Shown in pieces: positions 44,205 to 49,863 of a stretch of 49,863 bases of DNA. The stretch covers positions 1 to 49,863 of the forward strand of contig NZ_JAFFQD010000039.1 in assembly GCF_016918565.1 (NCBI RefSeq). The letters run 5' to 3'. A program made the position numbers and the translations under genes. Under the pieces are notes generated by a model. It was not told where the DNA came from. It was given only the letters and a program-made list of their open reading frames with translations, and ran no database searches. Source of the stretch: Desulfogranum marinum. GTDB lineage: Bacteria; Desulfobacterota; Desulfobulbia; Desulfobulbales; Desulfobulbaceae. Each line of letters opens with the position of its first letter. Within the stretch, counting starts at the first letter, position 1.

Positions 44205-44292
44205 GCCGGAGTGGTGAAACTGGTAGACGCACTGGACTCAAAATCCAGCGGGCCTTGCGCCCGTGTCGGTTCGATTCCGACCTCCGGCACCA
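44205..44292 (+). tRNA. tRNA-Leu (anticodon CAA)
   Basis: GCCGGAG at 44205-44211 pairs with CTCCGGC at 44282-44288, followed by A and encoded CCA. The anticodon stem CTGGA/TCCAG encloses CTCAAAA with anticodon CAA, reading UUG. A long variable arm (cgggccttgcgcccg) is typical of leucine tRNAs, and the T arm holds GGTTCGATTCC. A phage-type integrase starts about 190 bases downstream, so the 3' end is the probable integration site. Confidence 0.97.
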
Positions 44293-44327
44293 TTTGTTAG
44301 TCCCAAGACTTCCGACAAAGTCTTTTT

Positions 44328-44360
44328 AACCCGCAGCCAGCAACGGTTAGCGGGTTTTTT
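44328..44360 (+). terminator. Terminator after tRNA-Leu
   Basis: AACCCGC (44328-44334) pairs with GCGGGTT (44350-44356), followed by a T run. It lies between the tRNA and the integrase and would end the tRNA transcript. Confidence 0.75.
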
Positions 44361-44483
44361 CTTTCCTTTTTGCTCCATTTTAGTCCGTTGACATCCCCGA
44401 TAAATGTGGGTACAGGTGTGGGTACAGGATTCAAATATACCCGCATTTGTCATTTTGTACCCGCATTCGGAGGGAGTGTCGCA

Positions 44484-45719
44484 ATGAAACTATCCGCCGT
44501 CCAAGTAAGGAACGCAAAACCCACCAACAAGGCCTATAAACTCGCTGACGGTAAAGGCCTTTATCTCCACATTTCCAAAACAGGAAAAAAGACCTGGCGT
44601 TACAGGTATCGGTTTGATGGTAAGGAAACCACTCTTGTCCTCGGTGAATTCCCACAAGTGACACTGGAGGTTGCCAGAAGAAAAAGAGCCGGCGCCCGTG
44701 ATCTTCTTGACCGGGGGAAAAACCCAGCTCATGAACGAAGAAAGGAAAAACAAGAGTATCTTGCTGAGATCGAGGAAGAAGAGAGAAAGGGCAAAAATAG
44801 CTTTGAAAATCTAACTTTTGAATGGTGGGAGCAACAACTTGGTAAATGGAGCAAAGAACATGCTGATGCTGTTTTAGCTACTCTCAGGCGTGATGCGTTC
44901 CCAGTTATAGGCAGTAGACCTGTAAGTGATATTGCCCCACCTGAAATTCTGAAAATACTTCGATCAATAGAAGCAAGGGGATCGCTTGAAATAGCAAGTA
45001 AGGTTCTACAAAGGGTGAACGCTGTTTTTCGTTACGGAGTACAAACCGGGCGGATAGATTCCAATCCCGCAGCAGAAATGAAAGGGGTTCTAAAAACCAG
45101 AAAAGTGAACCACAGAGCTGCCATTTCAAGGGAAGGTTTGCCACATTTTCTGAAGGACCTTTCTGTTGGGGATATACATCAAACCACCCGGCTTGCTCTT
45201 CAGTTCACAATCCTGACCGCTGCAAGAAGTGGCGAGGTTCGTGGCGCTACCTGGAAAGAGATAAATATTGAAGAGAAACTGTGGAAGATCCCGGCAGAAA
45301 GAATGAAGATGGCAACTCCGCACTCCGTTCCTCTTTCAAGGCAGGCCATGGGGATTCTTGAAGAGATGGGGCGGTTGTTTGGTCAAGAGGGTATCGTCTT
45401 CCCAGGTATCAGAGACCACAGTAAATCGCTTTCTGAAAATACAATGCTCTATGCAATGTATCGCCTTGGCTATCATTCACGGGCTACTGTGCATGGGTTC
45501 CGGGCAACCTTTTCAACCATTGCCAATGAGTCAGGATTTGACGGCGATGTGATTGAGAAGGCTCTGGCCCACGAGCAAAGGAACAAGGTTCGAGCTGCTT
45601 ACCACAGGAGTGAGTACCTGCCCCAAAGAAGAGAGCTTATGCAATGGTGGGCTGATCTGCTACAGCACCTTGAGCATGGAGCCGAAATAATACCGATTGG
45701 ACAACTAGCAAACAAATAA
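44484..45719 (+). CDS. P4-type tyrosine site-specific integrase
   Basis: A 411-residue tyrosine recombinase. The ATG at 44484 follows CGGAGGGAG and gives the DUF4102 opening MKLSAVQVRNAKPTNKAYKL, then ADGKGLYLHI; an upstream in-frame ATG at 44370 would add residues unlike the family. The SAM-like core-binding domain covers about residues 105-190. Catalytic residues are Arg in TAARSGEVRGATW, the H-x-x-R box in VHGFRATFSTIAN, His in EKALAHEQRNKVRAAYH, and the nucleophilic Tyr in RAAYHRS. It integrates and excises the element at the adjacent tRNA-Leu. No excisionase was recognised, though the AlpA-like protein may serve. Confidence 0.95.
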   Translation: MKLSAVQVRNAKPTNKAYKLADGKGLYLHISKTGKKTWRYRYRFDGKETTLVLGEFPQVTLEVARRKRAGARDLLDRGKNPAHERRKEKQEYLAEIEEEERKGKNSFENLTFEWWEQQLGKWSKEHADAVLATLRRDAFPVIGSRPVSDIAPPEILKILRSIEARGSLEIASKVLQRVNAVFRYGVQTGRIDSNPAAEMKGVLKTRKVNHRAAISREGLPHFLKDLSVGDIHQTTRLALQFTILTAARSGEVRGATWKEINIEEKLWKIPAERMKMATPHSVPLSRQAMGILEEMGRLFGQEGIVFPGIRDHSKSLSENTMLYAMYRLGYHSRATVHGFRATFSTIANESGFDGDVIEKALAHEQRNKVRAAYHRSEYLPQRRELMQWWADLLQHLEHGAEIIPIGQLANK

Positions 45720-45815
45720 CAGTTTGCATGGGGATAGGGTAGCTCCCGAACAGCGGTTTCCCTTAACCGTCTTCCCTGTGCATTTCTTCATAATAAGGGC
45801 TTTGAAGGGGAAGAT

Positions 45816-46565
45816 ATGGATAGTTTTGATTTTTATAGGCATAGTGAAGATTTGAAGGTAATTGACGCCATAATTTTGCTAATTGATCTTGATCCTGGAG
45901 ACGTTACCTGGGTTGGAAATTATACTTTAAGTCGTGATCCCGGCAATGGATATCGTGACAACTTCAAGCCTCCTGAATTCAAGGCAGCATTTTCAATAGT
46001 GACCACGGCTATTATGGCTGGCAAACTTCCAGCTATTAAAAGGTACAAAGCATTTGAAGCCGGTCAGTTCGGTTTCCTGGAAGACCTACAAGAAGATGAA
46101 GATCGAGCCCAACAATATGAAATCGACTACAACAATTTACCTGATGATATCGATCTCACCCTTCTATCTGGAGGTCGACGATTCCACTTTAAAGTTGAAC
46201 CTGATTGGTCTCAATCAACCGTGAGTAAAGTATCTTTTTGCTTATGGCTGAGTGAAAGAGGAATTAAATCAAAATTTTTTCTACCTGATAGTCAAGAGAA
46301 CGCAGTTGATCTCAATGGTCCAGGTTATCTTGACCCAGGCCACAAGTGCTATAGTTCAAAGTTGGCAGCAGCTATTCATGCATGGGAGGCGGTTAGCAAA
46401 TCCGATTGGGAAAACAGTCCCAAAACTGTCATAAAGCTTCTTGAAGAATGGTTGGAAAATAACTACCAGGACTATGAATGGTTGATCTACCGTGGAAATA
46501 AAAACTCAACAGGAGTTAAGGAAACAGCAAAAACCGTTAATTGGCGACCTAATGAAGGAGCATAA
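45816..46565 (+). CDS. Unknown protein of integrative elements
   Basis: A 249-residue soluble protein I cannot assign to a function. It has an acidic helical N-terminal half (including an EDLQEDEDRAQQYEID stretch), a central LSGGRRFHFKVEPDW, and a C-terminal GPGYLDPGHKCYSSKLAAAI-HAWEAV. The last motif (Y-L-D-P-x-H-x-x-Y-x-x-K-L-A-A-A-x-x-A-W) recurs, as far as I recall, in hypothetical proteins beside integrases and AlpA-like genes in proteobacterial islands. AAGGGG precedes the ATG at 45816. No membrane segment, signal peptide or nucleotide-binding motif is visible. Its place between integrase and regulator suggests a role in replication or maintenance of the element. Confidence 0.7.
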   Translation: MDSFDFYRHSEDLKVIDAIILLIDLDPGDVTWVGNYTLSRDPGNGYRDNFKPPEFKAAFSIVTTAIMAGKLPAIKRYKAFEAGQFGFLEDLQEDEDRAQQYEIDYNNLPDDIDLTLLSGGRRFHFKVEPDWSQSTVSKVSFCLWLSERGIKSKFFLPDSQENAVDLNGPGYLDPGHKCYSSKLAAAIHAWEAVSKSDWENSPKTVIKLLEEWLENNYQDYEWLIYRGNKNSTGVKETAKTVNWRPNEGA

Positions 46566-46791
46566 AGGGAAGTTTCTAGAAACCTTACCCACCCCTTAAC
46601 GTGCTGTTATTCAATTAAATTTCATTTTCATCAAGGTTCTACCCTACCCTAGGGCTCCACAACCTCGGGTACCCCCACCCCCACAGGGGTGGGTGAGGAA
46701 AACAACCTCACCTACCTTCCCAAACAACCATTTTCCGCATACTTTTCCTTTCAAGCACAGACTAATCCATTTAAGTCAACTTGGAGGAAAC
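46566..46791. promoter_or_regulatory. Structured control or origin region of the island
   Basis: Between the unknown gene and the AlpA-like gene lie a perfect palindrome GTTTCTAGAAAC (46572-46583), C-rich repeats (acccacccc, ctaccctaccctaggg) and a perfect 8-bp hairpin cccacccc-caca-ggggtggg at 46674-46693. The region has strong strand bias (C-rich top strand). It could be an origin, an operator or a terminator; no run of T follows the hairpin, so termination is less likely. Confidence 0.4.
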
Positions 46792-47052
46792 ATGACATCA
46801 ATAGAACAACCTACAGGCCCTAAATCAAAAGGAAAGAAATCTTATAACATTCAAAACATTCCAGGTATCACCAGGACAGTTCTTCGCATACATCAAGTTG
46901 AATCAGCAACCGGATGGGGTAAGTCAAAGATTTACGAGTTGATGAAGACCGGGGCTTTTCCTACTCCGGTAAAACTCGGTCCCAAGTCTGTAGGCTGGTG
47001 GAGTGACGAGATTCAGGAATGGATAGATAGTCTTCCTCGAGTTGCAGCATGA
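46792..47052 (+). CDS. AlpA-family DNA-binding regulator
   Basis: An 86-residue protein with an AlpA/MerR-like helix-turn-helix: VLRIHQVESATGWGKSKIYE, then LMKTGAFPTPVKLGPKSVGW-WSDEIQEWI. This is the usual phage-satellite regulator, known from P4-like elements to activate the integrase or excision genes. GGAGGAAAC precedes the ATG at 46792; a longer frame upstream is not favoured. Its N-terminal 25 residues are an unusual basic extension. The stop overlaps the primase-helicase start by four bases (ATGA). Confidence 0.88.
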   Translation: MTSIEQPTGPKSKGKKSYNIQNIPGITRTVLRIHQVESATGWGKSKIYELMKTGAFPTPVKLGPKSVGWWSDEIQEWIDSLPRVAA

Positions 47053-49742
47053 GGGGGAAAACGAGTCACAGAACTGTGGACAAAAAAGGTGCATTGAGCA
47101 AGACCGTAATTAAGAATGAGGAACAAAGAATACAGTTTAGTGTTGTTACTGCGGCAAATGGAATATTGACGAAAAGTATGCGTCGAGAGGGAGAAAAGTT
47201 AATAAAAGATTCTTCCGGGTGTCGCATGTCAGAAGGACGTATTAAGACCATAACGATAACACCGGAGCGTTTCGCTCACAGTTTAAGAAAACTCACCCCT
47301 GCTAAAGCGATCACTCATGGCGTCTGTGGTTCTGAAGAGGCGTTCGTGGTACCCAGATCACGCCTCGCAGCAGTACGCAAAGAGGCAGACGGACAACCTA
47401 ACTGTTTGCCAATCATAGCTAGGTCCAAGGAGTTCCTTGGCTATCCTGCGGGACCTGGGATTCTCATGTTCGACCACGATGCGGCTCGTGAAAATTCGTC
47501 TGCATTACTCGATAAGGCTTTGGAGCCTTACAACCCCAGGGAACTCCTTAAATGTGTAATTGAGGTTTATCCTGAAGTGGAAGGTAGTGCGTGGGTGGCA
47601 ACACCGTCAACCTCGGCTTGTATCCATGATTCTGCCACAGGTGAAGAGTTGAGTGGGCTTGGTGCCGGTTTTCATCTTTACTTGTTTCCAGAAAAAGCCA
47701 CAGACATACCCCGTTTCCTCGAAGTACTCGGCAAGAGGCTTTGGTTAGCAGGATATGGTCGTATAGAGACTTCCAGATCTGGAGCATTTCTGGTGCGGAC
47801 TATTATTGATTTGACTGTAGGCTCACCAGAGAGACTTGATTTCGTGGCCGGCGCCATGTGTGAAGACGGCCTTGAACAACGATTGCCGGATCCGGAATAT
47901 TCTCCAGGAAAGTTACTCGACACAGGACTGTTGCCAGATCTAACAGAAGAGGAAAACGCAGCGTACGACCAGCTGATTGTTCAAACAAAAGAAAAGGCTG
48001 GGGCGATCCAGGAAAGAATACGGGAAAGATATATCGTAAAGGAAGCAGGAAAACTGGTTAAGGCCTCTGGTGGCAAGCTGGATAGTGACAAGGCACGAAC
48101 CATTGTCGAGGAAAGGCAGCGGCATGTCCTCGAAGACGACGACTTTCTTTACTTTGCACATCTCAAGGGAGGGGTCACGGTCACTGATGTGTTTAAAGAT
48201 GGTGCAGCATACCACGGAAAGTCATTGGCCGATCCACTGGAATTTGATTATGACGCTGGCAGCAAGACCAAAGCCAAGTTCTATTGGAATGGCGGTAAGG
48301 CCTTGATCCATAGTTATGCCCATGGCTCCATCACGTACAGGTTCAGGAGGTATGTGGAAAAGGAGATCGATTTTGACAAAGTATTGCCTGAGCTCCTGGA
48401 CCGTACGAAAACCGATTGTGGGGCACCCTATGAGCCAGAAGCATTGAAGATGCTGGCAAGTTTGAAGAGTCGTGACAAGAGCATGTTCATGCGGGTTCGC
48501 AACGATATCAAACAAGCTAACCGGGATGTTATTCTGGGCGAGTTGGACAAGGATATTTCCCGTTTTTTTCGTATGAAAAATCCTACCAAGTCTTCACCTC
48601 CTACATCTTCTTCATTATCAGTAAGTTATCCTGCATCTTCACCTATATTAGAAAAAATTGGAGAACTCCTCAAGGGGAGCCTTATTCTAGAAAAGGAAGA
48701 TGGCAAAACAAGTCTTGTGCCACAATCAAAGGCAGTTGATATTTTCACAGGAGCGCTCAATGGCCTCTTTGCATTCAGTATGGAAGGTCTGCGTTGGTAT
48801 AAATTTGAATGTTATTGGTGCGAATGTCCTCCTGCAGAGTTCAGTTCAGCGGTAACGTACTTGCTATATGCAGGGTCGTTGGATCTCGGTTTCAGTAATA
48901 ATTACCACAATGGCGTGGTGTCTCTCCTTCAGAAGTGTGGTCAGAATCTCCTCCCGGTAGCCAAGGAGGATATGATCCCCTTTCAAAATGGATTGCTCGA
49001 TTTGGCAACTGGTGAATTGGTGCCTGCAACCCCTGCGAACGCAAGCACTTGGATACTCCCTTTTGAATATGAAAGAGAGGCTCAGTGTCCTCATTTTTTG
49101 ACTTGGTTGAGTGAGGCCGTTGAAGGAGACGAAGATACAATAGCCCTATTGAGGGCATGGCTAAATGCACTTCTCACCAGCCGGTCGGACCTGCAGGTAT
49201 TCTTGCACCTGATTGGTCCTGGTGGCACAGGGAAGAGTACTTTCGGCAGGCTTGTATTCGTTCTAGTAGGTGAGGAGAATGCAACAACAACATCACTCAA
49301 ACAGCTCGAGACCAATAGGTTTGAATCCGCTAACATTTTTGGAAAGCGTCTTACTGCTATTGAAGAAGCAGGCAAATACGGTGGGTCAGTCAGTGTTCTC
49401 AAGGCGATGACCGGCCAAGATCCCCTCCGCCTTGAACGGAAGAACCAGCAGCAGCAAGGCTCCTTTATCTACAAAGGGCAGACCTTATTGATGAGCAACG
49501 AGCGGTTAGCATCCTCCGACTACACCAGTGGTATTGAGCGCAGAAGGGTAACAGTCGAATTCAAGAAGCGCGTCACTCAGGAGGAAAGGGCAGCTTGGGC
49601 AAAAAGGGGCGGTGAGACGGAAATTCTCCATAGAGAGGCCCCTGGAATAATTAACTGGGCCTTAGCCCGACTTTCGCAGTTCGACCTCCGATTTCACTAT
49701 TTTCGCCCTGTTTTGAAGCGTAACCTCTTGAAGTTACGTTAG
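47049..49742 (+). CDS. Primase-helicase (D5/P4-like), C-terminus disrupted
   Basis: An 897-residue replication protein. The N-terminal half is primase-like: ILMFDHDAARE near residue 140 gives the metal-binding D-x-D and GAGFHLYLFP near 205 a conserved His, as in archaeo-eukaryotic-type primases. A serine-rich linker (SSPPTSSSLSVSYPASS) lies near residue 520. The helicase half has the D5 N-terminal region, FQNGLLDLATGELVPATP, Walker A LIGPGGTGKSTFGRL near residue 725, LTAIEEAGKYGG as the acidic Walker B-type strand, and LLMSNERLASSDYTSGIERR. The last 20 codons after INWALARLSQFDL do not look like the family, and a hairpin (49719-49738) plus an IS-like end follow, so the natural C-terminus is probably lost. 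Activity is uncertain. Confidence 0.85.
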   Translation: MRGKTSHRTVDKKGALSKTVIKNEEQRIQFSVVTAANGILTKSMRREGEKLIKDSSGCRMSEGRIKTITITPERFAHSLRKLTPAKAITHGVCGSEEAFVVPRSRLAAVRKEADGQPNCLPIIARSKEFLGYPAGPGILMFDHDAARENSSALLDKALEPYNPRELLKCVIEVYPEVEGSAWVATPSTSACIHDSATGEELSGLGAGFHLYLFPEKATDIPRFLEVLGKRLWLAGYGRIETSRSGAFLVRTIIDLTVGSPERLDFVAGAMCEDGLEQRLPDPEYSPGKLLDTGLLPDLTEEENAAYDQLIVQTKEKAGAIQERIRERYIVKEAGKLVKASGGKLDSDKARTIVEERQRHVLEDDDFLYFAHLKGGVTVTDVFKDGAAYHGKSLADPLEFDYDAGSKTKAKFYWNGGKALIHSYAHGSITYRFRRYVEKEIDFDKVLPELLDRTKTDCGAPYEPEALKMLASLKSRDKSMFMRVRNDIKQANRDVILGELDKDISRFFRMKNPTKSSPPTSSSLSVSYPASSPILEKIGELLKGSLILEKEDGKTSLVPQSKAVDIFTGALNGLFAFSMEGLRWYKFECYWCECPPAEFSSAVTYLLYAGSLDLGFSNNYHNGVVSLLQKCGQNLLPVAKEDMIPFQNGLLDLATGELVPATPANASTWILPFEYEREAQCPHFLTWLSEAVEGDEDTIALLRAWLNALLTSRSDLQVFLHLIGPGGTGKSTFGRLVFVLVGEENATTTSLKQLETNRFESANIFGKRLTAIEEAGKYGGSVSVLKAMTGQDPLRLERKNQQQQGSFIYKGQTLLMSNERLASSDYTSGIERRRVTVEFKKRVTQEERAAWAKRGGETEILHREAPGIINWALARLSQFDLRFHYFRPVLKRNLLKLR
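49719..49738. repeat. Short hairpin at island/IS junction
   Basis: CGTAAC (49719-49724) pairs with GTTACG (49733-49738) around an 8-base loop. It overlaps the last codons of the primase-helicase frame and lies just before the IS-end-like repeat, so it may mark the junction. Confidence 0.35.
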
Positions 49743-49750
49743 CAGGATGC

Positions 49751-49775
49751 AAAAAAGGCTTGTAGTGCCGACCTA
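49751..49775 (+). repeat. IS-end-like repeat, right copy
   Basis: This is 23/25 identical to positions 38-62 in the same orientation. It lies 40 bases upstream of a transposase start, as expected for the left inverted repeat of an insertion sequence. The opposite end is outside the window. Confidence 0.45.
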
Positions 49776-49814
49776 CCCCCTTGCTTTGCTGATAATATTG
49801 GGCAAGAGTAGGAT

Positions 49815-49863
49815 ATGTTTTTACGAGCAAAAAAACGTTTCAAGGATGGCAAAGAGCATCGCT
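49815..49863 (+). CDS. IS4/IS1634-like transposase, N-terminal fragment at window edge
   Basis: The last 49 bases encode MFLRAKKRFKDGKEHR, which continues past the window end. This opening (M-F/Y-x-R-x-K-x-x-K-D-G-K-x-H-R) is characteristic of IS1634-type DDE transposases of the IS4 superfamily. An AGGAT sequence partly overlaps the start. Only 16 residues can be seen, so the family call rests on the N-terminal signature alone. Confidence 0.55.
   Translation, partial: MFLRAKKRFKDGKEHR

Larger units (their letters stand above)
44289..49742 (+). mobile_element. P4-like integrated element at tRNA-Leu(CAA), interrupted
   Basis: The order is tRNA 3' end, DUF4102-type integrase, unknown protein, AlpA-like regulator, primase-helicase, all on one strand. 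This is the core layout of P4-like satellites and related genomic islands. The right attachment site (a copy of the tRNA 3' end) is not seen before the window ends. The primase-helicase gene appears cut short near 49740, beside an IS. No capsid or packaging genes are visible. Confidence 0.7.

Noticed and set aside
44289-49742. Right attachment site of the island inside the window
   Set aside because: No second copy of the tRNA-Leu 3' end was found before the window ends; gccgacct at 49768 is too short and belongs to the IS-end-like repeat.
1-49863. CRISPR array, retron, diversity-generating retroelement or rRNA operon
   Set aside because: No regularly spaced direct repeats, reverse transcriptase motif, template/variable repeat pair or rRNA sequence was seen.

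Overview
The window looks like chromosome from a Gram-negative anaerobe of the Desulfobacterota, most likely near the Desulfobulbales. This is inferred from the gene order argB-argD-argF-argG-argH-lipoprotein-dapF-dapA-dapB, the lptA-lptB-rpoN-ptsN block, several radical SAM enzymes, the short intergenic repeat elements, and apparent use of selenocysteine. No 16S gene or sulfur-metabolism marker is present to confirm it.

Layout. 1-500: remnant of an EAL-domain gene beside a sequence resembling an IS end. 516-2093 (-): B12-binding radical SAM protein. 2094-2413: dense repeat-rich gap. 2414-4377 (-): a rhodanese-like gene with two in-frame UGA codons exactly where the family has cysteines, directly downstream of prfC. 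4687-7264: YqiA-like hydrolase, prmA, a palindromic repeat element and a DUF554 membrane protein. 7477-14531 (+): oligopeptide/dipeptide-type ABC importer (binding protein, two permeases, two ATPases) followed by a radical SAM/SPASM protein. 14693-16918: universal stress protein and the divergent argO/argP pair. 16948-22791 (-): tripartite RND efflux system. 22990-24911 (+): HsdR_N-type protein and class II DAHP synthase. 25081-28334 (-): ptsN, rpoN, lptB, lptA. 28563-39620 (+): arginine and lysine/diaminopimelate biosynthesis with mntP, a fibronectin-type lipoprotein and folK; a MITE-like element lies between the lipoprotein gene and dapF. 39792-44105: YHS-type protein, transaldolase, lytic transglycosylase, TSUP exporter, PilZ and EAL-HDOD proteins. 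44205-49863: tRNA-Leu(CAA) used as an integration site by a P4-like element (integrase, unknown gene, AlpA-like regulator, primase-helicase), which is cut by the start of an IS4/IS1634-like transposase.

How it works together. The largest theme is amino-acid supply: glutamate-derived N-acetylglutamate to arginine (argBDFGH), export of excess arginine/lysine (argO under argP), aspartate semialdehyde to diaminopimelate (dapA, dapB, dapF), and entry to aromatic amino acids (DAHP synthase). A second theme is the envelope: LPS transport, RND efflux and peptidoglycan turnover.

The strongest unusual signal is the candidate di-selenocysteine rhodanese at 2414-2776. A plain gene caller would truncate it at residue 76. 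Next come two families of short inverted-repeat elements, and the tRNA-anchored island with its interrupted end.
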